Assembly: GCF_963924675.1 (NCBI RefSeq)
Contig: NC_089220.1
Span: 117,444,697 to 117,508,696 of the forward strand
DNA length: 64,000 nt
DNA from: Phocoena phocoena
Taxonomy: Eukaryota > Chordata > Mammalia > Artiodactyla > Phocoenidae
Reading direction: 5' to 3'
The notes beneath the pieces are model-generated. The model saw only the letters and a program-made list of their open reading frames with translations, ran no database searches and was not told where the DNA came from. The position numbers were made by a program, and so were the translations under genes. This document shows, in pieces, positions 11,096 through 21,985 of this stretch; the stretch's first letter is position 1; every line of letters starts with the position of its first letter.

Positions 11096-13254
11096 TTCCT
11101 ACCATCTGTGGTGGGGCCTGCCTCTCTTCTGGGCCTAGTTTAGAGGAGCACACCCTACCTGACTGTCAGCTAATCCCAGCCCAGTCATTTGTGACTGTCA
11201 AAGTCCCCGCCCTTCCTGGGGTACTCCTGAGGACAGAGACACCTACCTCAGAGGCTCCAAGGAGGACATCGCTTATGCTGGAACCTCAGGCAGTGGGGAT
11301 GCAGATGGGAGAAGAATCACAGCAGACTCAGCAGGGGGAGCTGTCTGGGCCAGGGGTTGGCCCTCAAACCTTGCCCTGAATGTGGGTTTTTACTCTCTGC
11401 ATCTGTTCCCAGGAGAGAGGGCCGGCCGGCCTCTGCTCTGGTCTACTTGGGGGTGGGGGAAGCTCCAGGTTCCTGCCTGGGCTCTACCTGCTCAGAGATT
11501 TGTGACCTATATAGGGGGCACAAAGAAAGAGGAGGGAAGGGGCACTTGGCCCTCTCAAGTGGGCTGTGAGCCACAGCCCAGTTCTCTCAGCCCACTCCTC
11601 TTTCCCCATCCCTGCCCTGACTCAGCTCTCTTGGTTGCCATGACAGCAGGGCTCTGGGAAGCGGGACTCCGTATGGGGACAGGACCAGAGTTTGCCAGCA
11701 TGTGTGCCCGGAGCGGGGAGCTTCGTGTACATGTTCGGGTCCTCCCGCACACTGGGGTGTGGTGGGGTAGCGGTGGGGGCCATGTGTTTGGGTGGGGTCC
11801 CTTCAGGGCTGCAGGCCTGATTCACACACACACTTCCCTGACATGTAGCTAAAGCACAGGCAGGAACAATCCATGCCTTTACTGACTATGGGGGCCATAG
11901 ATGTGTCTTTCCCCTCAGTGGCTGGGTGTCTGCCCCCATCACACCCCCACCAGGCTCGTGCAGAGGGCCCTTCTCATGTCTCTGACCCCTTCAGGAGGCA
12001 GGCAGGATAGACAGTGCAGTCCCAATTTGTAGATGGGGAAACTGAGGTCTCGTCATGCACTCGCTCATTCCCTGGACTCACCCTGGACTACCAGCCAAGC
12101 TGAGGCTCTTCTGGGGCATCCTATGACCCTGGGCTGTCTCCTCGTCCACTGGGAAGGCAGACTAATGTCCACCACAGGGGAGAATTATCAGCAAGATGTT
12201 TAACTTTGCTTCTCTTTATTCTTCAGTTCCCAGAGCTAACTAATGGCTTAAGGAAAGCCCGCTAGCCTTTCTAATGGGGGTCTGGAGCCCTCTCTCTAGG
12301 GGGACCAGTAAGCTGTGCAGTGAGTGAAGGTGTGTAACAAAGTGAGCGAGGGTCTGAGGCAGCCGCCCTGCCTGCATTAGGGGACAAACTGCCTGGGGAT
12401 GGGAGGGCACACCCTGTGGGCCTGAATCTGTTCACGATGCTTCCTACTCTTCAGACATTAGCTGGAATTTATCTTTAGCCATGGGATGTGCAGGTACCCC
12501 CTCCACCCCAACACACACCTGCTGCGTGTTAACTAAATGTGAAGCTGTCCCTGCCAAGTTCAAGAGTAGAGAGAGAGCTGGGCACTGGTGGAATGAGTGG
12601 TGATGAGTTCCACCTCTCCACTTCTGCTTGGGCTGCCTCTGGGGAGAGAGACAGTGAGAAGGAGTGGGCCTCGGGCTCAGCCCTCCGCTCCACCCCATTC
12701 TCCCAACCCCATTGTGTGCCCCGGGACCCTCCCTGGCCCCTGCTTCCTGGGCTGGGATGTATGGAGTCTTTGCAAGCTGACTGGCCAGGGCTCCCCGCTT
12801 CCAGACCCCTTAGCCCCCTGAGTCGGGGAGTGGATGGGTGGTCTCCTCTACCCCGCTCTCTTTGGGGGAGGAAGGAGGCTCCCAGACAAGCCAGTTTCGG
12901 GGGTGTGCATATGGGAGGAGTGTCTGGGTGTGCAGAGGCGGGGGTCCACAAGTCTGTGAGTCACTGAAATTTCCTGAGGGCACACCAGACCTCTCTTCCC
13001 ACTTGCCTGATGAGCCACCACGACAATGCAGGTATTTATGGCTGGTTTTCGCACCCCAGCAGGTGGTGTGAGCACACTGCATCTGAGTGTATGAGTCCAT
13101 GTTTTGGTTCAGGGTGGGGGGCCCCCATTATTTGGGGCCTTCCAGATCTTTGTACCTCAGGCTGCCAGCCTGAGCCACATCATTTGCCCCACGGAGAAGT
13201 TTCCATTTGGGGTTCCTCCTTCCACCCCCAAACCTCTGTGACTATCACCAGGGC

Positions 13255-13380
13255 CAGACCTGCCTGTTAGTCCTGGCTCCACTGACTAGGACAAGTCACC
13301 TCACTTTTCTGAGCCTCAGTTTTCTCGTCTGTGAAACGGGCACAGTAACGCCCTCTGCACGTGTTGCTTGAAGGGAGTGA
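13255..13380 (+). mobile_element. MIR fragment
   Basis: CAAGTCACCTCACTTTTCTGAGCCTCAGTTTTCTCGTCTGTGAAACGGG. Confidence 0.7.
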
Positions 13381-14059
13381 GGGAACCAGCCCGATGCTGT
13401 GTCCATCAGCTTCAGGGGTGACCAGTGAGAAGTCAGCCAGGGCTCAGCCTGCCCCTGGCTCAACCCTGCTTTGGGACCCATTTCCTGTCATCTCAGGGGC
13501 ACATGTGCTAGGTTCTTTCTTGCCCTCCTGGTATCACTCGTACTTCTATCAGTGCCATCCTCATTTCCCAGGTTATAGAAATGCCACAAGTAGGTGGTAG
13601 GCCCAGAAGGAGCAGGTAGATACTCAGGTCTGCCCTTGGGACTCCTGGAACCAGGGTACCTCCCTCACCCACCTGCCCTCCAGGCTCTGGTCAGCCAGTT
13701 GTGGGAGGTGGGCTTCTAGGACAACATGGGCAGAGAAGGGATCGAGAGGGAAGGCCTCCAGGTATAGAGCACAATTGCTGCTCCTCTCCACACAGCTGGA
13801 AGCCCTGAATGAGGGCTTGGGTTTTCTGTCTGTGGACTGATGGAGCTAAGAGAATGGGGGAGATGCAGAAAAGTCCTGCTCAGGACACCTAACCCTGACA
13901 CACACAACAGCGATGACACATCACGTTTAACAGTGATACACACAGAGTAGATCTGCAATACAACACCATTATCATAAAAAACCATAACACAGAAACCTGG
14001 ATACACACACAAAGCAGACATCCCTGCACCAACTAGACTCATGGTCACGACAGTGCACC

Positions 14060-14165
14060 CTCTTGAGGGCTGACCATGTGCTGGGCCCTGTTCCCGGGGA
14101 CCTGAATAGATTATGTCATTTAATCCTCACGACACTTTGGAGCAGGTTAAGGGACTTGCCTAAGT
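14060..14165 (-). mobile_element. MIR fragment
   Basis: CCATGTGCTGGGCCCTG, GTCATTTAATCCTCACGACAC, GGACTTGCCTAAG in reverse order. Confidence 0.6.
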
Positions 14166-15616
14166 GCTCTGCCCAGAGGGTTCCATGTTCCAGAACATTC
14201 TCCCACTCATTACACCCACCCATTTCCCTGTTTGCAGATATATCATCCCCCTGCCCAGTCCCATACTAGAGGGAGAAAGGATAGGAGGGCAAAAATCCCA
14301 GGCGTCCTGCCTGGGGGTGGCACCAGACTCTCAGGAGGGATGCCCTGGTTTCCCACATCCCTACCTGAGATTTTCCTCTGACTTGCTGCCTCTGGGCCAG
14401 AGCTGTGGCTCCTCTCAAGGTAGAAACCCTAAACCATTGAGCTTGGGGTGGGCCCTCCTGGGATGGGCCCTCCCTGACACCGGGGCTATGCCTGGTGGGA
14501 CGGCACACTCAAGAATGGCAGGAAAGGAGGTGCAGGCCCACGTAGCCAGAAGAGGCCCTGAGGAAGTGCCGCAGACCTGAGGCTCCTGGGCCTTCCTCCC
14601 TGTGTGCCCACCCTCCACATTCCCCCATGAGCCTCTCCTTCCCTCTGTGTAGGCTGACTGTTGCTGACGGTCTGCAGTCCTTATCAAGGGCTGACCTAGC
14701 TAAGGGAGGAGAGAAGGTCCTTCTCGCCTTTGAGGGTTGCCTCAGCCCCCAGTCCTACCAGGGCCCTGTGTGTTTCCCCTGACCCCCTGGACAGCCCTGC
14801 TTTCCCACCTGGTCCAGCCCAGGCAGCCTTCCTGCTCTCCACTCCTCAGCTCCCAGCACCATCCAGGAGGCCTGGTCAGATCCACTCGTCACTGGCCCAG
14901 GGTTCTGGCTTGCCTTTCTTTCCCCTGACCCTTTGAGAAAAGGAGGGTAAGCCAGAGAGATGTAGGGAGAGACAGGCCTTCAAGGGGTCAAGGAGGGGCT
15001 GATGCTGATCTCGGGGCCATGAGGGTCTGTGGGCTGACCTGAGCAACCCACAGTACACAGCAGCCAGTGACCACACCGCTGCACCGTCTACATGCTCCCC
15101 CCGTTTAGGTTGGTGCAGACTTTGCAACCAGACAGATATGTTCCAGCTCCCCCCCCACATCTGACTTATGATCTTGGGCAAAAGATGTCCCCTCTCAGGT
15201 TGGAGGTGGGGGGAGATGTCCTTAGGTCCCAGGTGAGCGCCCAGCCCCAAGAGCCATCCCTCCAAAATGCCTCCATCCCTCTCTGACCGGGCCACCTGGC
15301 TGTCACTGCAGGCAGCTACCCCAGCTGCCCCCACCCCGCTGGGCAGGTGATAGATAGGCAGGTGCTGAGGGCTGGGAGTCCTTAGGCAGGAAGGGCGCTC
15401 CTGGGAAGGCCACACCACAGTGGCTGTCAGAGTGCGCTCATCCCAACAGTCACAGCACAATGCCCAGCGCCCAGTGTGACAGTGTGAGTCTCCCACTTCC
15501 TCCCAGGGCTGAGTCCAACAGCAGTGGGGAGAGGCAGGAGGCCCCAGCTTCAGAAGTCAGCACTGACTTGCTGTGTGACCTGGGGCAGCGATGATGCCTC
15601 TCTGTGCATCTGCAAA

Positions 15617-16160
15617 GCAGGCTGCGGTGGGACAGACCAAGCCTGTACAAGATAAGATAAGGGGCACAGAGAGGACCCCTGGAAACAGGCTGCGGTGGGA
15701 CAGACCAAGCCTGTACAAGATAAGATAAGGGGCACAGAGAGGACCCCTGGAAACAGGCTGCGGTGGGACAGACCAAGCCTGTACAAGATAAGATAAGGGG
15801 TACAGAGAGGACCCCTGGAAACAGGCTGCGGTGGGACAGACCAAGCCTGTACAAGATAAGATAAGGGGTACAGAGAGGACCCCTGGAAACAGGCTGCGGT
15901 GGGACAGACCAAGCCTGTACAAGATAAGATAAGGGGTACAGAGAGGACCCCTGGAAACAGGCTGCGGTGGGACAGACCAAGCCTGTACAAGATAAGATAA
16001 GGGGTACAGAGAGGACCCCTGGAAACAGGCTGCGGTGGGACAGACCAAGCCTGTACAAGATAAGATAAGGGGCACAGAGAGGACCCCTGGAAACAGGCTG
16101 AGGTGGGACAGACCAAGCCTGTACAAGATAAGATAAGGGGTACAGAGAGGACCCCTGGAG
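15617..16160. repeat. 68-bp minisatellite, eight copies
   Basis: Units start at 15621, 15689, 15757, 15825, 15893, 15961, 16029 and 16097, each exactly 68 bases and almost identical. Variants are a C/T in GGGGYACAGAG (C in units 1, 2 and 7) and one C-to-A change in unit 8. Each unit holds AGATAAGATAAG, two overlapping GATA-factor motifs. The minus strand has no stop in the unit in any frame; because 68 is not a multiple of 3, three false open frames of 188-243 codons arise. There are no unique spacers, so it is not a CRISPR array. Confidence 0.97.
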
Positions 16161-16775
16161 GAGAGGCCTAGCCCGAAGCATAGCTGAAAAAAACTCTCAG
16201 GATTCCCTTCTTTCTTCTGGAAGAAGGAAACCACTGACAGAACGAACGCTCTCACGGGGGTATTTCAGGACTGGGGAGAGGAACCCATCTGTTGCCCAAA
16301 GCCAAGCCCAGATGTCCCCCCCTTCTGCCCCCTGTGTGGCCTCAGGCTGGTTATGGAGGGCGATCTGGCTGCCTCTCCAGGGCACCTTCCCTAGTCCCCT
16401 CCTCTTGTCTTGTGTGGCCCTTGGCAGGTGAGCACACCATGGGCACCCAAGTGCCCCAGTCAGGCTGCCTGGCTGTACCTCCTGGAAGAAAGCATCTTAG
16501 AGACTACAGACCCCCAGCCTGAGAGACAGCGAGGTTCAAGCTCTTCATCGTCAAGGAGGCAAAATGCTAGCATCCCAACCATCACTCCTACACCTCCCCA
16601 CTCCCCCTGAGGCCTCTCTCCGTTGGCAGCTCTAGCTCTAGAGCACCCCCTCCATCTTCTTCCTCTCTTCCCCTGGGGTGAGGGTGCCCTGTGTGAGGTG
16701 GAGCCTGGGGTGGGCCAAGACCTGGCAGCTGGACACCTTCCCCCTCCTCGGCTGCCTCCCCCTTCCTCCTAATGT

Positions 16776-16865
16776 CCCAGACTCAGGCTTAAATGAAGCG
16801 TAAACAGAGTCTGGCAGAGGGAAGCCTCATTAGGCCTGATCTAATTAGAAGCCCCCTGTGAGATT
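16776..16865. promoter_or_regulatory. Candidate conserved element
   Basis: Contains GGCTTAAATGAAGCG and TCATTAGGCCTGATCTAATTAG, dense in homeodomain-type TAAT sites. No repeat recognised. Confidence 0.28.
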
Positions 16866-16929
16866 GGGGGTGGATGTGGGAGGTAGAGGAGGGTCCTATG
16901 CACAAGGGCTTATGTGCACCCAGAGTATC

Positions 16930-17085
16930 ACATACATATGCTCCTAGGACTCCCTCCACAATCCTCCATGATAGGCATGGCTATACCCAGGTAGCATGGA
17001 TGGAAAGTGGCTCAGAGGCTGGGTGACTTACCCAAGGTCACACAGCTGGCAGGTGGCTTTCCTGTGATGTGCACCCTGTGTGTCT
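16930..17085 (-). mobile_element. MIR fragment
   Basis: GTGGCTCAGAGGCTGGGTGACTTACCCAAGGTCACACAGCTGG is reverse MIR. Confidence 0.7.
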
Positions 17086-17424
17086 AGCCTCAGCATCCGG
17101 TTTTTCCCAGCACCCGGTTGGCCTAAGCACATCAGACTGGGCAGGCCTCAGAGTTTTTCTGGCTCCTTGTCCTCTGTGACAGGTTTGTCCAGCCTCTGCT
17201 TGCATGCTGCAGTGATGGGGAGCTCATGGCCCGTTTTGGGCTCTTTATGTCTTGGACCTCCTCTCTCTCCCAGCACCACCGGACTCCACAGTGGGTCAGG
17301 ATGTTGGAGGGGGGCAGGGAGGGGGGCAGCCAGTCTCTCTGCCTCTCTCCACACCCACCCTCATGCATCTCCCTCTGCAATCAGAGAGGGTGTGGGGGGA
17401 GCCCACACAATGCCAAGCAGCAGG

Positions 17425-17680
17425 CTGCCCCTTCGTTAGTCTTAGCTAACAAGCTGTTTATGGGTGTCACACGATACCTGCTTTCTTCTTTATAACTTCA
17501 ATAATTTATGGGTATATTAGTGGCCAGGCGGCTGCCCTGGGTCCCAGCCAGACTGGACGGGGAGATGCAGCCGGGTGCCTCTGCCGATATTTCCTCTCTC
17601 CCACTATCAGTTAGTACGGAGCGCTCCTTCGTTTTTGCACATAATTACATACGCCGTTATGGTTCGAACTCCCCTGCTCT
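17425..17680. promoter_or_regulatory. Candidate conserved element
   Basis: Repeat-free, AT-rich islands with CAATAATTTATGGG and GCACATAATTACATACG, plus intact CpGs outside any CpG island. Proposed as a regulatory element on texture alone. Confidence 0.28.
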
Positions 17681-17874
17681 TAAGCCTTCTGGAGAGGGGC
17701 CCTGCCTACCCAACAGGGCTGAGCTGGCGTAGGAACCCAGCTGGTTAGAGAACCCAGCAGGCAGACACTCTCCCTACTTGGGAGAGAGATGGTGGCAGCC
17801 TCAGCCCCACACCCGCTTCTCAGCTGAGTTGGAACCATCTTGGTCATTGCTGGCCTTCCTTGGGGTCTGCTGTC

Positions 17875-18170
17875 TCTCCCCACCGTCCCAGGGCCTTTGC
17901 ACCTGCTGTTTTCCTTGCTTGGAGTACCATCCCCCACCTTCCGTCTTCTGGTTGACTCCTACTCACCCTTTGGATTTCAGCTCAGCCATCACCAGCTCCT
18001 GGTTGTCTATCCTGCCTGCCCAGTGCCTGCTGTGTGTGTGCACGAGCCCCCATGCTTCCCTTGCCTCAGCCTAGATCACGCCGCGCTGAGTCTTGTGCAT
18101 GAGACCATGGGCTCTTTGGGGCACAGAGAAAGCTGTAGTGAATGTTTGTTGAGGGTATGAATGGGAGAAG
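17875..18170 (+). mobile_element. L2 fragment
   Basis: CAGGGCCTTTGCACCTGCTG, TTCCTTGCTTGGAGTACC and a terminal GTGAATGTTTGTTGAGGGTATGAATG, in forward order. Confidence 0.65.
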
Positions 18171-18404
18171 GGATGGATGAATGCTTCCACCTGCTTCACC
18201 ATTAATGAGCTCACTGAAGCACCTCCCCCTCCCCCTCCTCCAGGAAACCTGACCTGATTGCTCCAGCCACACACATCTTTCTCTCCTCCCAACTCCTCCA
18301 GACCTTCCCGGTCTGAGCTGGGATCCCCAGAGGGCAACAAGGCCTGGGCCCTCCATCTCTGCCCCTAGCACCAAACAGAGGGCAGGTCAGGGTGGAGGGA
18401 GGAC

Positions 18405-18615
18405 AAATCCTGACAATCTCAGCTCTGCTGTGCCACCTGGGGAAGTTGCTCACCCTCCCTGATTTTGTTTCCTCATTGGTTATGTGGGGATAATAACAGT
18501 TCCTACTTACTGGGTTGTGGTTGAGGCTTACATGAGATAATTTAGAAAAGGCACCTAATACAGAGCCCAACATGTTGTAGGTGCTCAAGCAATAGTCCTT
18601 CACCTTAACTATTGT
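18405..18615 (+). mobile_element. MIR
   Basis: TTGTTTCCTCATTGGTTATGTGGGG, CATGAGATAATTTAG, GTAGGTGCTCAAGCAATAG. The SINE at 18648 inserted just beyond its 3' end. Confidence 0.7.
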
Positions 18616-18647
18616 TTGTGAACTGAGTCAATGCAAAACTGAACTGA

Positions 18648-18821
18648 GGGCTTCCCTGGTGGCGCAGTGGTTGAGAGTCCACCTGCCGATGCAGGGGACA
18701 CGGGTTCGTGCCCCGGTCCGGGAAGATCCCACATGCCGCGGAGCGCCTGGGCCCGTGAGCCATGGCCGCTGAGCCTGCGGGTCCGGAGCCTGTGCTCAGC
18801 AACGGGAGAGGCCCGCGTACC

Positions 18822-18853
<32 letters not shown>
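18648..18853 (+). mobile_element. CHR-type SINE with internal deletion
   Basis: Forward copy beginning GGGCTTCCCTGGTGGCGCAG with pol III box-like segments, and a long A tail from about 18824. Target-site duplication AACTGAACTG at 18637-18646 and 18857-18866. Compared with the other two copies it lacks 16 bases before the terminal GCGTACCGC. Confidence 0.93.
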
Positions 18854-18857
<4 letters not shown>

Positions 18858-19379
18858 ACTGAACTGCATTGTGTTGAATTTGGCCATCTTATTCATACCC
18901 TCTCTTGTCCATACCTCCTTGATTTTAGTCTCCCCTACTATGTAGCTGGCCCCAGGCTTGGCTTATGGGGGGGGGGCTCTGCAAATATTCCAGATTGATT
19001 AATCAAGACTTTCCCAGCATCTCAATCCACACCTAGGAAGGGGGAAGGGGAAAGGGAGAAGGGGGGCAAGTCTCTCCCATGCTACAGAAGAATAGACCGA
19101 GACCAGGGTGGTAATGTGGCCTCCCCCAAGTTAGCAATAAAGTGAGGAACCAAGCCGTGGCCTCCCACTGCACTCCAGGAAAATATCCCTGGAGATCCTG
19201 TGCCTCAGTTGACCCCTCTGTAAGAAGAGAGACTAATAGAATGGACCCCATGGGGTTGTTGAAAGTATTACATGAGTGACTTAAAACCACTCTGCATGCT
19301 CAGGGTAAACACTCTGGAGTATGGGGTCCAGGATAAGCCCAACTCTACCACCCTCCCTTCCTCTGTCCCCAGAGGTAAC

Positions 19380-19835
19380 ACTCCCCTGGAATCGGAGTTG
19401 ATCATTCTCAGGCATGTTTGTATGCTTTTCTTATATAAGCAGATGTCCATACATAATTTACAGGGTTTGGGGCTTATTTTAAAACCTTATATAAATGGTA
19501 CCATCTTTGGTTTTTTTCCTCAACTTCGTGTTTGTGAGAGAACCCACACTGACACGTGTGGCTCCAGCTTGTCCATTTTCATTGCTGCATAGTATTCCAC
19601 TGCTGGTTATACCACATTCTGTTTATGCCTTCTCCCCATGAGGGGCACTTAGGGCATTTCCAAGTTTTCACTAATATAAACACTACCCCTGGGAACATTC
19701 CTGTGCTTGTCTTCTGTGGACGTGTTTCTCCAGGGTGTTATACCCAGGAGGGTATTGTTGGGTCATAGAGTGTGCATCTCCTCAGCTTTACCAGATAACC
19801 ACCTAGTTGCTGTGTCATTCCTGACCCTGACAGGC
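19380..19835 (-). mobile_element. Ancient L1 fragment, antisense
   Basis: Contains the diagnostic order CATTGCTGCATAGTATTCCA, AGGGCATTTCCAAGTTTTCA, GTTATACCCAGGAGGGTATT, GTTGGGTCATAG typical of reverse-strand old L1 3' regions. Degenerate, with no coding capacity. Confidence 0.7.
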
Positions 19836-19860
19836 AGCAGGCACTTTTCCTGCATTCTCT

Positions 19861-20585
19861 CAATGCCCCCAGCCATACTGGGAGGAAGGAATTTTTATGC
19901 CCATTTTACAGATGAAGCATGTATTAGTTATCTATTGCTGCGTAACAAATCATCCCAAAACATAGTGGCTTAAAACAACAAATATTTATTATCTCACAGT
20001 TTCTGTAGGTCAGGAATCTGGGTGAGCCTTAGTTGGGTGCCTCTGGCTCAAGGTGTCTCACAAGGATACAATCAAGACGTCCACCAGAGCATCAGTCATC
20101 TCACGGCTGGACTTGGGGAGGGTCTACTTTCATGCTTGCTTGTGTGGCTATTGGCAGGTCTCAGGCCCTTGTGGAGTGTTGGTTAGAGACATCAGTTCCT
20201 TTCCATTCAGGCTTCTCAACAGGGCAGCTAATAACATGGCAGCTGGCCTCTGTCATAGTGAATAAGCACGTGACGGAGAGCGGGTGCCCAAGATGGAAGC
20301 CACAGTCTTTTTGTAACCTAATCTCAGAAGTGATATCCCATCACTTCTGCCATATTCTGTTCACTAGAATTGGGTCAATTAGTCCAGACCACAATCAAGG
20401 GGAGGAGATTACACAAGGAGGGTAAATACCAGAAGGCAGGGACCATTTGTGGCCATCTTAGGGGCTGCCTATCAAAGGGCAGCTGAGGCTCAGAGAGGTG
20501 AAGTGGCTTGCCCAGTGTCATGCAGTGGTTAGAGACAAAGCCAGGACTGGAACTCAAGACTGCTTGGCTCTAGGGCTGGACGTCT
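19861..20585 (-). mobile_element. MIR split by the LTR-like element
   Basis: 19861-19919 (GCCCATTTTACAGATGAAG) and 20475-20585 (CTGAGGCTCAGAGAGGTGAAGTGGCTTGCCC) are the two halves of one reverse MIR. Confidence 0.7.
19920..20474 (-). mobile_element. Old LTR-like element (MaLR/MLT1-like), inside a MIR
   Basis: Well-preserved 555-base copy beginning TGTATTAGTTATCTATTGCTG and ending GCTGCCTATCA, that is TG...CA termini as in LTRs. The MIR sequence before it (CATTTTACAGATGAAGCA) continues after it (CTGAGGCTCAGAGAGG). Family assignment is from memory. Confidence 0.65.
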
Positions 20586-20893
20586 TCCAAGCTGCCTTGC
20601 TGCCTTTGGCTCAAGTTAATAACAGGTTCCGAGTTAATAAACAAGTCTCCTGCACAACAGAACTCAAGACAAGTGCTTAATAAATGGATTTATTAATAGT
20701 GCTGTCTGTTTACACACATTAGCTCAAGTTCCCCCTGACATGATCTGTGGGGACAGCCGAGCCCAAACTCTTGGGAGAAGTCGCTCTGCCAAGCCTGGAG
20801 TCCAGATTCCCAAGGAGCCAGGGAGTGTCCCTTTATACAAACTACTTTTAACATTTGCTGTTTTGTTTTCGCTCTCAATTTAATCATTTGGAT

Positions 20894-20895
<2 letters not shown>

Positions 20896-20928
<33 letters not shown>
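20896..20928. repeat. (TG)n microsatellite
   Basis: About 16 uninterrupted TG units; likely polymorphic in length. Confidence 0.97.
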
Positions 20929-20930
<2 letters not shown>

Positions 20931-21631
20931 AATGGCGTGCATGCTTCCCTGTGTTCTTAAGGAGAGCTAACTTCAAGGTCAGGAACATCAGTTATTCCCC
21001 TGGAGGGACTTCAGGGTGGGCAGGGCAGATGAGCCCCTTCACTGACTGGCCCCAGGCAAATTTCCTGGGGTGCAGCAACCAGGCACCAAGCTCAGCACAC
21101 GGAGTAGGGGCCACCCCCAGGACCTCATCTCTCTGCGGGCTTCTGCCTTGGGTCCTCCAGGAGCCTTTTGGCCTCCCCCAGTTCTCAGTACAATTCCAAG
21201 TAGTGGAGGCTGCTACCTACATTGTTTCTAGATAAGTGAACATCACGGATGCTGGAACATTTCCAGTGGAGGCGTGGGTGATCGAGGCCCCCGAGATGAG
21301 GGGAGGTGAGAGCTGGGGATTCAAGAGTATCCCTGCCCACCCCACCCCACCCCGCCGTGCCCTGGTTCCCTTCTCCAGAGGAGCCCATTGGTCCTTCCTG
21401 ATGAATGGATTTCAGTTGAGTTTAATTTGCACACAGCAGACTCTGGAATCTGGGCTTCGGGCTCTCTGAGGAAACTGGAGGAGACACAAGAACAGTCCCT
21501 GCCTTCAGGGTGTTCCTGGTTCTTAGAGAATGAAGAACTTGGTCCAGGCTTCTCCTGATGGGAATGCTGAAAGGCAGCTTAGGGTAGACCCCTGTCTTTA
21601 TGGAGGAGGGGCTGCAGGGTCAGAGGGCAGA

Positions 21632-21985
21632 GAGCAACCATAACAGTAAGTATAATAACCATAAAAATACTACATTTATCAAGCACCTACTGTGTGCCAG
21701 GCCCAGCATCAAGTACTAGATATACATTTTGGTCCTTCGTATCCACAGTTTCCACGTCCACAGATTCAGAGGGCCGACTTTAAGGGACTTGAGCATCTGT
21801 GGATTTTGGTATCCGTGGGGTGTCCTGGAGGGATGACTGTACATTGTCATGAGATCCTCACACCAGCCCCATGAAATGCGTTTTACTGATATTCCCATCT
21901 TACAGAGGAGGAGACTGAGGCTTAGAGAGGTGCCCAAGGATGCAAAGGCCAGCTCAAGAGCGGGAGACTGAGGTGCTTCGGGCAG
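21632..21985 (-). mobile_element. MIR split by a Tigger-like element
   Basis: Left part has AAGCACCTACTGTGTGCCAGG; right part has CATCTTACAGAGGAGGAGACTGAGG. The insertion at 21725-21839 separates them. Confidence 0.75.
21725..21839. mobile_element. Tigger-derived (pogo/Tc1-mariner) MITE
   Basis: GGTCCTTCGTATCCACAGTTTCC at the left and ATTTTGGTATCCGTGGGGTGTCC ... GGATGACTG at the right match Tigger/MER2-type ends. A TA dinucleotide flanks each side (21723-21724 and 21840-21841), as expected for this superfamily. Confidence 0.8.

Noticed and set aside
15617..16160. CRISPR-like array
   Set aside because: The units are contiguous with no unique spacers, and the genome is mammalian; it is a minisatellite.
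15450..16181. Minus-strand open frame of 243 codons with repeated peptide
   Set aside because: It is generated entirely by the stop-free 68-base minisatellite; no start context, domain or splice evidence supports a gene.
18648..18720. tRNA gene call from the SINE head
   Set aside because: The pol III box-like sequence belongs to a tRNA-derived SINE and does not fold as a complete tRNA.
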